Source: Segatella baroniae B14
GTDB taxonomy: Bacteria; Bacteroidota; Bacteroidia; Bacteroidales; Bacteroidaceae
DNA: 64,000 nt
Reading direction: 5' to 3'
Assembly (NCBI RefSeq): GCF_022024235.1
Contig: NZ_CP091799.1
Location: forward strand, 2,111,001 to 2,175,000
Shown: positions 16,903-24,417 of the stretch, in pieces
Layout: each line of letters begins with the position of its first letter
Numbering within the stretch: position 1 is the first letter of the stretch
Notes under the pieces: model-generated
The model's input: only the letters and a program-made list of their open reading frames with translations
What the model was told of the DNA's origin: nothing
Databases searched by the model: none
Translations under genes and position numbers: made by a program

Positions 16903-17454
16903 ATGAGAAAATTGTGTGCGATAGAGATGAATCGTCTTTCCGTAGAACAATTTAAGGAGGCTGAAAAGCTTCCTTTAATTGTTGTCTTGGATGATGTTCG
17001 CTCTTTGTATAATGTTGGTAGTGTGTTCCGTAGTGGTGATGCTTTTCGTATCGAAGCTGTTTATCTGTGTGGCATCACAGCTTGTCCTCCTCATCCTGAG
17101 ATTCATAAGACAGCTTTGGGTGGTGAAGACAGTGTGGAGTGGAAATACTTCAAGAATACAGAGGATGCTGTTAATGAGCTCCACAAGAAGGGCTATTATG
17201 TATATAGTATAGAGCAGGTGGAAGGCAGTACCAAACTTCAAAATCTTGAAGTGGATATTCGCCAGCATAATACTGATCAGCATTATGCTATGATTATGGG
17301 TAATGAAGTGAAAGGTGTGAAGCAACAAGTGGTCGACATGAGCGATGGTTGTTTAGAGATACCTCAGTTTGGAACCAAGCATAGTCTCAATGTTAGTACT
17401 ACAGCAGGAATAGTGATTTGGGAATTTGCCAAAAATTTAGCATTAAGAGATTAA
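16903..17454 (+). CDS. TrmH/SpoU family RNA 2'-O-methyltransferase
   Basis: A 183-residue SPOUT methyltransferase. Motif 1 (DDVRSLYNVGSVFRSGDAF), motif 2 (YAMIMGNEVKGV) and motif 3 (CLEIPQFGTKHSLNVSTTAGIVIWEF) form the knotted SAM site. It methylates a ribose 2'-OH in tRNA or rRNA; which one cannot be told. An internal ATG at 16927 could also serve as start. The gene closes the U32-sufE operon and is followed by a good terminator. Confidence 0.88.
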   Translation: MRKLCAIEMNRLSVEQFKEAEKLPLIVVLDDVRSLYNVGSVFRSGDAFRIEAVYLCGITACPPHPEIHKTALGGEDSVEWKYFKNTEDAVNELHKKGYYVYSIEQVEGSTKLQNLEVDIRQHNTDQHYAMIMGNEVKGVKQQVVDMSDGCLEIPQFGTKHSLNVSTTAGIVIWEFAKNLALRD

Positions 17455-17479
17455 CAAGAATGCTATTTTGATTATATTC

Positions 17480-17510
17480 AAGGATATCTTTATACAAGAT
17501 ATCCTTTTTT
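17480..17510 (+). terminator. terminator after the U32-sufE-methyltransferase operon
   Basis: AAGGATATCTT (17480-17490) pairs perfectly with AAGATATCCTT (17496-17506) around a 5-nt loop and is followed by Ts. Confidence 0.85.
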
Positions 17511-17518
17511 ATTAAAAA

Positions 17519-17566
17519 ATACCACAATGATAGTATTGTGGTATACACTAAAACTAGGTATATTTG
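17519..17566 (+). promoter_or_regulatory. promoter with palindrome over the -33 element
   Basis: A perfect inverted repeat, ATACCACAAT (17519-17528) and ATTGTGGTAT (17535-17544) with 6 nt between. The right arm contains the promoter TTG (17536-17538), and TATATTTG lies at 17559-17566 after 20 nt. It looks like an operator for the downstream sulfur-amino-acid genes; no T run follows, so it is not a terminator. Confidence 0.6.
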
Positions 17567-17617
17567 CAAGTTAAATATAAAATCAACAAATTTTCAAGAT
17601 ATTAATTATTTAAGAGT

Positions 17618-18850
17618 ATGAAAGAGAACGAACAGAATGAAAAAGATCCTGCGTGTTGTGGATCAAGTAAGAATTTGTCTAAAGAGACTTGTGCTATCCA
17701 TGTACCTTATCGCAAGCGCGATGCCTATGGTGCGCTGAGTGTACCAGTATATAATGCAGTAGCTTACGAATTTGATAATGCGCAAGATATGACCGATGCT
17801 TTTACGGGGCGCTCAGGTATGCCAGATTATTCACGTACAGCTAATCCTACAGTTACCAATCTCGAAGATCGTGTCATTGCCCTTACAGGCGCTAAGCATG
17901 TTATTGCTTTTAATAGTGGTATGGCTGCTATCAGTAATTTACTTTTAGCTTTGACAGGACAGGGTAAGAATGTCGTAACTTCTAAGCATCTCTTTGGCAA
18001 TACGTTCTCTCTATTGACCGTTTCGATGAAACGTTTCGGTGTAGAAACTCGATTGGTTGATTTAACTAATCCTGAAGAGGTTGCAGCTGCTATCGATGAG
18101 AATACAGCTTGTGTATTTTTTGAAATAATCACCAATCCTCAGATGGAAGTTGCTGATATTCCAACCTTAGCTAAGGTGGCGCATGAAAAGGGTACAGTGT
18201 TGGTAGCTGATACTACTACAATTCCTTTTACTCAGTTTAATAGTCATAGTCTTGGTGTCGATGTCGAAGTCGTTTCAAGCACTAAGTATATTAGTGGTGG
18301 TGCTACATCTTTAGGTGGTCTTGTAATCGATTATGGTTCAGTCTTTGGTATTGGCCAGTTTATCAAGAACGAATTACTTTTCAATTTTGGTGCTTACATG
18401 ACTCCTCATGTAGCTTATCTGCAGACCTTGGGTTTGGAGACGCTTGCAGCTCGCTATCGTGTACAGTCTGATAATGCCTTGCAGCTTGCGAAGTTGCTTC
18501 AGACCCTTCCACAGATTAAGCGCGTAAACTATGTTGGTCTTGAGGATAATCCTTATCACGAATTAGCTCAGCGTCAGTTTGGTGCTACTGCCGGGGCTAT
18601 GATTTGTATCGATTTGGCTGATCAGGATGCTTGTTTCCATTTTATCAATCACCTTCAGCTTATCCATCGTGCAACCAATCTATTTGATAATCGCACCTTG
18701 GCTATTCATCCTTATAGTACCATTTTTGGACTTTTCAGACCAGAGCAGAAGCGTAAGATGGATGTTCTTGATACCACAGTGCGTCTCAGTATCGGTTTGG
18801 AAGATTACCACGACCTGTTCAACGATATTCGTCAGGCTCTGGAGGCTTAA
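17618..18850 (+). CDS. trans-sulfuration family PLP enzyme (Cys/Met metabolism)
   Basis: A 410-residue fold-type I PLP enzyme of the Cys/Met metabolism family (PF01053). The Schiff-base lysine is Lys223 in SSTKYISGGATSLGG, and PLP contacts appear in PDYSRTANPTVTNLE and FNSGMAAISNLL. It could be methionine gamma-lyase, O-acetylhomoserine sulfhydrylase or cystathionine gamma-synthase; the close resemblance of these enzymes prevents a firm choice. The N-terminal tail carries vicinal cysteines (PACCGSS), which is unusual. It is followed after 34 nt by a MalY/PatB-type lyase and preceded by the palindromic promoter. Confidence 0.84.
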   Translation: MKENEQNEKDPACCGSSKNLSKETCAIHVPYRKRDAYGALSVPVYNAVAYEFDNAQDMTDAFTGRSGMPDYSRTANPTVTNLEDRVIALTGAKHVIAFNSGMAAISNLLLALTGQGKNVVTSKHLFGNTFSLLTVSMKRFGVETRLVDLTNPEEVAAAIDENTACVFFEIITNPQMEVADIPTLAKVAHEKGTVLVADTTTIPFTQFNSHSLGVDVEVVSSTKYISGGATSLGGLVIDYGSVFGIGQFIKNELLFNFGAYMTPHVAYLQTLGLETLAARYRVQSDNALQLAKLLQTLPQIKRVNYVGLEDNPYHELAQRQFGATAGAMICIDLADQDACFHFINHLQLIHRATNLFDNRTLAIHPYSTIFGLFRPEQKRKMDVLDTTVRLSIGLEDYHDLFNDIRQALEA

Positions 18851-18884
18851 TCATTCACATTACGATTAACTAAAAAGATTGTAG

Positions 18885-20063
18885 ATGAAGTACGATTTCA
18901 ATACCATTATAGATAGAACGGGCTCTGGCGATTTGATGCATGGAGCTCTCTTACCTCGCTGGCATCGTGACGACCTACTTCCTATGTGGGTAGCTGATAT
19001 GGGCTTTGCCGTATGTCCTGATATCATAGATGCAATGAAGCAACGTCTTGAGCACCCGATATTAGGCTATACAGTAGAACCAGAGGATTATTATCCAGCT
19101 ATTCACGATTGGATACTCTACCATCATCAATGGAGTATCCATCGTCGCTGGCTTAAATTTATCCCAGGTATCGTCAAGGGTATTGGAATCGTATGTAATC
19201 TCTTTCTCAAGCCTGATGAAAAGGTTATCGTTATGCCACCAGTATATCATCCGTTTTTCCTTACACCTCAGGGAAATCATCGTGAGGTCGTATGGAATCC
19301 GTTGAAGCGTAAGGAGGATGGTTATTACGAGATGGATTTTGATAACCTGGCACAAGTATACGATGAGAAATGTAAGGTATTGATACTTTGTAATCCTCAT
19401 AATCCAGGAGGCATCTGCTGGGATAAAGAAACGCTGATTAAACTGGCCGAATTTTGTTATGAACATCATATTTTAGTGGTGAGCGATGAAATTCATGCAG
19501 ATTTAGCCATATTTGGTCATAAACATATTCCTTTTGCTACGGTGAGCGATAAGGCTGCTCAAATTAGTATTACTTTTCAAGCCCCTACGAAGACCTTCAA
19601 TATAGCCGGTATTATTTCCAGCTATGCTATTGTTCCGAATGAGAAAATTAGAAAAGTATTCTATCACTGGCTTACGGCTAATGAGCTCGATGAAGCTCAT
19701 ATCTTTGCTCATATAGCTACGATAGCTGCTTTCCGAAAGGGAGAAGAATGGCGTAAGCAGATGTTAGCTTACGTCGAAGATAATATTAAGTTTGTAGAAG
19801 ATTATTGCAAAGAAAAAATGCCTCAGATTCTTCCGTTACGACCTCAGGCATCTTTCCTTGTTTGGTTAAATTGTCGTGACCTTCACCTTTCACATGATCA
19901 GTTGCTCGACCTCTTCATAGATAAAGCCCATTTGGCCCTCAATGATGGTGAGATGTTTGGGCCGGGAGGCGAAGGTTTTATGCGTTTAAATGTGGGATGC
20001 CCAAGACCATTGATAGCTCAAGCATTATCACAGTTGGCAGAAGCAATATCTCATTTAAGATAA
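18885..20063 (+). CDS. MalY/PatB family PLP-dependent cystathionine beta-lyase
   Basis: A 392-residue aminotransferase-fold enzyme of the MalY/PatB group, which cleaves C-S bonds in cystathionine or cysteine. The motifs ILCNPHNPGGICW, SDEIHADLAIFGHKHIPF and the PLP-lysine segment APTKTFNIAGIISSY are all clear. It is co-directional with the trans-sulfuration gene, suggesting joint sulfur-amino-acid turnover. Its 3' end overlaps the 3' end of the convergent acetyl-CoA hydrolase gene by 13 bp. Confidence 0.88.
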   Translation: MKYDFNTIIDRTGSGDLMHGALLPRWHRDDLLPMWVADMGFAVCPDIIDAMKQRLEHPILGYTVEPEDYYPAIHDWILYHHQWSIHRRWLKFIPGIVKGIGIVCNLFLKPDEKVIVMPPVYHPFFLTPQGNHREVVWNPLKRKEDGYYEMDFDNLAQVYDEKCKVLILCNPHNPGGICWDKETLIKLAEFCYEHHILVVSDEIHADLAIFGHKHIPFATVSDKAAQISITFQAPTKTFNIAGIISSYAIVPNEKIRKVFYHWLTANELDEAHIFAHIATIAAFRKGEEWRKQMLAYVEDNIKFVEDYCKEKMPQILPLRPQASFLVWLNCRDLHLSHDQLLDLFIDKAHLALNDGEMFGPGGEGFMRLNVGCPRPLIAQALSQLAEAISHLR

Positions 20064-21556
20064 TCGCTGAAATCTGTCAGTCTCATATCACCTTTTGTCA
20101 AGAAAGTATCATGGAAGGCCAGAGCTGCTCGCATACTCTGTGGCTCATGGCCTACTCCTGCAATCTTCAGATATTCACGTAATATCGGACGATAGTCTGG
20201 ATGTGCACAGTTCTCTATGATTTCCTGTGCTCTCTTCAACGGACCTTTTCCTCTTAGATCTGCTACCCCTTGTTCAGTTACGATTACATCTACATCATGT
20301 TCAGTAGAGTCCACATGGCTACACATCGGTACGATAGCAGATATCTTACCACCCTTAGTTGTACTCTGTGTGGTAAAAATGCTGAGATAGCCATTACGCT
20401 CGTAATCACAACTACCCCCTATACCATTCATCAATTTACTACCACAGATATGACTTGAATTCTCATTACCATAGATATCACACTCGATGGCTGTATTCAT
20501 AGCGATGACACCCAATCGGCGAATTACCTCGGGCGAGTTACTGATTTCACTTGGACGTATAGTAATATGATTTTTGAAGTAGTCGATATTATTGTATACT
20601 TCCTGTAGCGTTTCGTTAGTAACTGTCAGCGAAGAGCATGAGGCATCCTTAATTCTTCCTTCTTGCATATATTTTATAACAGCATCTTGTACTACTTCGG
20701 TATAGACACTAAATACCGGAACATGAGGATTTTGACCTAAGGCCTCGAGTACGGCATTACTCGTGGTCCCCACACCACTTTGTAGGGGCAGAAAAGTAGA
20801 TGGAATTCGTCCTGCTTTCAAATCCTTTACTAAGAAGTCTGCAACGTTATGTCCCATCTGCTCGGTTACTGGGTCTAATGGTTTGAATGCGCGCGCCTCT
20901 TCTGGGATGCAGCACTCTACTACACCTACAATCTTACTTGCATCAATTTCTACATACTCCTTACCGATACGATCACCTACCTTCATAATAGGAATAGGCT
21001 GACGGAATGGACATTCTTCGATTTCGTATACATCGTGAAGGAAACGTGAGTTAGGACTATGGAATGTATTTTTCTCCAGAATAATGCGCTTGGCCAAACG
21101 GACGATAGTAGGAACGATTCCACCGGCACTGGTAAGATAAGCTTTACAGATGTTAGCACCCTCTTCTATGTCGCTAACCTCAATGATAGCCACATCGATG
21201 TCAGCATAAAATCCACGACGAAGACGTTCGCCCATATGTCCTAAGTGCATATCTTCGTAATCGATTTCACCCATGTTGGTGTGATTGCGGAAGTCTCTGT
21301 TGGTAGAGAAGGGAGTACGAAACTTGATAGCGTTGGCTGCAGCCATATCGCCCTCAATACTCTGCGAAGTAGAGGCACCAGTGATGATGCCTACCTGAAA
21401 TGGATGTCCTGCCTCATGTTCTCCTATTGCTTTTTTTGAGAGTTCGCGGAAAATAGCCTTGGGAACACCATTAGGGGTAAATCCACTTAATCCTATTGTT
21501 TCGTTATTTTTTATCATAGCTGCACCTTCTGCAGCTGTTATTCTGGTATACGACAT
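20051..21556 (-). CDS. acetyl-CoA hydrolase/transferase family protein
   Basis: A class I CoA-transferase of about 501 residues that moves CoA between acetyl-CoA and an acid such as succinate, or hydrolyses it. The C-terminal half carries NGIGGSCDYERNGY and VTEQGVADLRGKGP, typical of the acetyl-CoA hydrolase / succinate CoA-transferase group. The frame is open to 21604, but the promoter box TATCTTTG (21602-21609, minus) would then overlap the start. The start MSYTRITAAEGA at 21556 is therefore chosen. This enzyme fits acetate and succinate fermentation. Confidence 0.88.
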   Translation of the reverse strand: MSYTRITAAEGAAMIKNNETIGLSGFTPNGVPKAIFRELSKKAIGEHEAGHPFQVGIITGASTSQSIEGDMAAANAIKFRTPFSTNRDFRNHTNMGEIDYEDMHLGHMGERLRRGFYADIDVAIIEVSDIEEGANICKAYLTSAGGIVPTIVRLAKRIILEKNTFHSPNSRFLHDVYEIEECPFRQPIPIMKVGDRIGKEYVEIDASKIVGVVECCIPEEARAFKPLDPVTEQMGHNVADFLVKDLKAGRIPSTFLPLQSGVGTTSNAVLEALGQNPHVPVFSVYTEVVQDAVIKYMQEGRIKDASCSSLTVTNETLQEVYNNIDYFKNHITIRPSEISNSPEVIRRLGVIAMNTAIECDIYGNENSSHICGSKLMNGIGGSCDYERNGYLSIFTTQSTTKGGKISAIVPMCSHVDSTEHDVDVIVTEQGVADLRGKGPLKRAQEIIENCAHPDYRPILREYLKIAGVGHEPQSMRAALAFHDTFLTKGDMRLTDFSDYLK

Positions 21557-21601
21557 TTCTCTCTTATAATATATATATATGCTCTTATAAAAACGATGTT
21601 G

Positions 21602-21609
21602 CAAAGATA
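21602..21609 (-). promoter_or_regulatory. promoter -7 element of the acetyl-CoA hydrolase gene
   Basis: TATCTTTG on the minus strand, followed by CAAC. It lies 45 nt upstream of the chosen ATG and rules out the longer frame. Confidence 0.55.
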
Positions 21610-21727
21610 CATATTTTTTTATTAATATGTAAATTTTCGCTGCTTTTTTGCATAAAATTGGCTAAATATTAGTGCTATTATGCTAATATAGTGTATTTAT
21701 ATACTTTTTCGTGTAGTGTATAATAAA

Positions 21728-21845
21728 AGAAAGAAGCTTCATATAATATCACCATATTACATGAAGCTTTCCTTGTGTGGTTGAGGGATTTGTGTCCTTT
21801 TGTTAAGTCTAGTTTTAATTTTATTTCCTATATATTGTATCTTGA
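21728..21845 (-). ncRNA. candidate small non-coding RNA
   Basis: A consensus promoter on the minus strand (TTG 21879-21881, 20 nt, TATCTTTG 21851-21858) would start a transcript near 21845. About 75 nt later it reaches a hairpin, AAGCTTCAT/ATGAAGCTT with inner TAATAT/ATATTA (21734-21769), followed on that strand by a U-rich run. No open frame of useful length lies between, and the acetyl-CoA hydrolase gene further on has its own promoter. Only sequence supports it; no known RNA family was recognised. Confidence 0.45.
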
Positions 21846-21850
21846 CGTTG

Positions 21851-21881
21851 CAAAGATAAAAAGTGGACTATACATATGCAA
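21851..21881 (-). promoter_or_regulatory. promoter of the candidate small RNA
   Basis: TTG-N20-TATCTTTG on the minus strand, the ideal phylum spacing, with no protein gene starting within 290 nt downstream. Confidence 0.6.
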
Positions 21882-21971
21882 AAACTTTCAGCCAATCGTC
21901 TGTATTTTTAAGTGAAACGAATATGCAAATAGAAAATTGCTTTGATACTTCTTTATATAAAGTTATTTTGT

Positions 21972-21979
21972 TAACTTTG
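21972..21979 (+). promoter_or_regulatory. promoter -7 element of cysS
   Basis: A perfect TAACTTTG, giving a leader of about 42 nt before cysS. No TTG at the ideal -33 position. Confidence 0.5.
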
Positions 21980-22026
21980 TAGCCAAGTTTTATTGTAAGA
22001 AAATAAAGAAAAAATAAGATAAACTC

Positions 22027-23517
22027 ATGGAACAGCATTTATTAATCTATAATACGCTCACTAGAACGAAAGAGTTGTTCAAACCGTTGCATGCACCTAA
22101 TGTGGGTATGTATGTATGTGGACCTACCGTTTATGGTGATGCTCACTTGGGCCATGCTCGTCCCGCTATTACTTTCGATATTCTTTTCCGTTATTTGAAG
22201 CACCTGGGCTACAAGGTACGCTACGTACGTAACATTACTGATGTCGGTCACTTGGAGCACGATGCAGATGAAGGAGATGATAAAATCGAGAAAAAGGCTC
22301 GTTTGGAGCAGTTGGAGCCAATGGAGATAGCACAGTATTATACTAACCGCTATCATCAGGCCATGGATGCGCTCAATGTATTGCCTCCATCAATCGAGCC
22401 ACATGCTACAGGTCATATTATCGAGCAGGAGCAGTTAGTTCAGCAAATTCTTGATAATGGTTATGCCTATGAGAGCAATGGTTCTGTTTATTTCGATATC
22501 GAGAAGTACGATAAGGACCATAAATATGGTATTCTTTCTCACCGTAACCTTACGGATATGATTAATAATAGCCGTGAGTTGAATGGTGTGGGTGAGAAGA
22601 AAAATCAAGTAGACTTTGCTCTTTGGAAAAAGGCTACGCCGGAACATATCATGCGTTGGCCAAGTCCTTGGGGTGATGGTTTCCCAGGTTGGCACTGTGA
22701 GTGTACTGCGATGGGTAGAAAGTATTTAGGTAATCATTTCGATATTCATGGTGGTGGTATGGATCTTGTATTTCCTCATCATGAGTGCGAAATCGCTCAG
22801 GCAGTAGCTAGTCAGGGTGACCAGATGGTACATTACTGGATGCATAACAATATGATTACCATCAATGGTCAGAAGATGGGTAAGAGTCTTGGTAACTTTA
22901 TAACTTTAGATCAGTTTTTCACAGGTAATCATGCTTCATTAGATCAGGCTTATTCTCCAATGACCATCCGCTTCTTTATTCTGTCTGCTCACTATCGTGG
23001 CACTGTTGATTTCTCTAATGAAGCTTTACTTGCAGCTCAAAAAGGTTATGAGCGATTGATGAATGCTATCGATGATTTGAGTCGAGTTCAGGTTGTAGCT
23101 ACTAGCGATGAGCCTACAGCTAAGTTTGTGAAGGAGTTACGTCAACGCTGTTATGATGCAATGAATGATGATTTTATGACTCCACTTGTTATCAGCTATC
23201 TTTTTGAGGCATGTCACCTAATTAATTCAATCCTTGATCATAAAGCAAATATCAGTGCTGATGATTTAAAGGAACTTACAGATACTATGCACCTCTTTAC
23301 TTTTGATCTTTTAGGTTTGAAGAACGAGAAAGGTGCTAATAACGATGCCCGTGAGGAGGCATACGGCAAGGTTGTTGATATGGTGCTCGACCTTCGTGCT
23401 AAAGCTAAGGCATCTAAGGATTGGGCTACAAGTGATCAGATTCGCGATATGCTAGCCGATGCAGGTTTCGAGATAAAGGATACCAAGGATGGTGTTGCAT
23501 GGAAGCTCAATAAATAA
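22027..23517 (+). CDS. cysS: cysteinyl-tRNA synthetase
   Basis: A 496-residue class I aminoacyl-tRNA synthetase charging tRNA-Cys. The HIGH-like motif is GDAHLGHA with the zinc ligand Cys31 just before it (YVCGPTVYG). Further zinc ligands are in WHCECTAMG and FPHHECEIA. The KMSKS motif reads KMGKSLGN, with Gly in place of the first Ser. The length is slightly above that of E. coli CysRS. It is monocistronic, with its own promoter and a downstream terminator. Confidence 0.97.
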   Translation: MEQHLLIYNTLTRTKELFKPLHAPNVGMYVCGPTVYGDAHLGHARPAITFDILFRYLKHLGYKVRYVRNITDVGHLEHDADEGDDKIEKKARLEQLEPMEIAQYYTNRYHQAMDALNVLPPSIEPHATGHIIEQEQLVQQILDNGYAYESNGSVYFDIEKYDKDHKYGILSHRNLTDMINNSRELNGVGEKKNQVDFALWKKATPEHIMRWPSPWGDGFPGWHCECTAMGRKYLGNHFDIHGGGMDLVFPHHECEIAQAVASQGDQMVHYWMHNNMITINGQKMGKSLGNFITLDQFFTGNHASLDQAYSPMTIRFFILSAHYRGTVDFSNEALLAAQKGYERLMNAIDDLSRVQVVATSDEPTAKFVKELRQRCYDAMNDDFMTPLVISYLFEACHLINSILDHKANISADDLKELTDTMHLFTFDLLGLKNEKGANNDAREEAYGKVVDMVLDLRAKAKASKDWATSDQIRDMLADAGFEIKDTKDGVAWKLNK

Positions 23518-23551
23518 GAGAAACTTCTTTTTATTAGATAACTTACATAGT

Positions 23552-23591
23552 AAAATCCCCAGGAATACGTGTTTTTTCTGGGGATTTTTTT
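23552..23591 (+). terminator. terminator of cysS
   Basis: AAAATCCCCAG pairs with CTGGGGATTTT around a 15-nt loop and is followed by more Ts. Confidence 0.82.
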
Positions 23592-23709
23592 GTGATTATT
23601 CAGAGAATTCGGTTATTCTCTTTGTCAAATACTATGTTAATACAAGGTAAGTGCATAATGGTTGGTGTTATTGGTTATTATTTGGGATGGATACCAGCAG
23701 TGATGCTTT

Positions 23710-24366
23710 TTAGATATACTGCATGAGAATATCCCATACAGCAATAATATGACAAATACTACCCATGAGTACGAAGAAGTGAAATACGGTATGCATGTAT
23801 TTCTTTTTGTTTAAACTGTAGAAGATGGCTCCAGTGATATAGCTAACTCCTTCTGCAACTATCCAAACGAAAGCTGCTGTGGAAAGTGCGTTGATAAGTG
23901 GCTTGAATGCAATAAGGACCAAAAGCCCCATACCTACAAAAGCAATAGTTTCGAGATTACTGTGGTCTTTTAGGTTGACGAAACTCATAATGGTGCCGAT
24001 AATGGCACAGAGCCAAATAAAGATAAAAATGCTCCATCCCCAATAACCCTGATCGCGCATAGCTATCAATGTGATAGGCGAATAACTGCCGGCAATATGC
24101 CAATAGATGGCAGCGTGATCCCATTTGCGTAGCCTTTCTTTCCATTTGCTCCAGGCCGAAAGACTGTGGTAAATGGTTGAAGCTGCATAGGAGCATAACA
24201 TGCCGAAAAGATACAAAATGACCCCTGCTGTAGCCCAACCATTGTGGCATGAGAAACACCAATAGAGAAAAATGATGCCAAATACAATGCCTAAGAGAAT
24301 GCCTCCTGCATGCGACCAGCTATTCCATAACTCCTCTTTATGGTTAAAATGTATCTTGATTTTCAT
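23710..24366 (-). CDS. trhA: hemolysin III family (PAQR) membrane protein
   Basis: A 218-residue protein with about seven membrane helices of the hemolysin III / TrhA family, related to the PAQR receptors. Family histidines are visible in WNSWSHAGGILLG, SYAASTIYHSLS, HIAGSYSPIT and the C-terminal HTVFHFFVLMGSICH. Homologues have been linked to membrane energetics and fluidity; the biochemical role is unsettled. It stands alone between cysS and a GH2 glycosidase. The reading frame is unambiguous despite two shorter overlapping frames on the same strand. Confidence 0.9.
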   Translation of the reverse strand: MKIKIHFNHKEELWNSWSHAGGILLGIVFGIIFLYWCFSCHNGWATAGVILYLFGMLCSYAASTIYHSLSAWSKWKERLRKWDHAAIYWHIAGSYSPITLIAMRDQGYWGWSIFIFIWLCAIIGTIMSFVNLKDHSNLETIAFVGMGLLVLIAFKPLINALSTAAFVWIVAEGVSYITGAIFYSLNKKKYMHTVFHFFVLMGSICHIIAVWDILMQYI

Positions 24367-24417
24367 TGTAGTTATACTCCTATACTTTTCTAAGAATGAA
24401 TTAATCTATTAATAGGT

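Noticed and set aside
23658..23726. 22-codon plus-strand frame between cysS and trhA
   Set aside because: It overlaps the trhA 3' end and has no convincing promoter or terminator of its own.
23957..24287. Two further minus-strand frames overlapping trhA
   Set aside because: They lie in other frames of a clear PAQR-family gene and lack their own signals.
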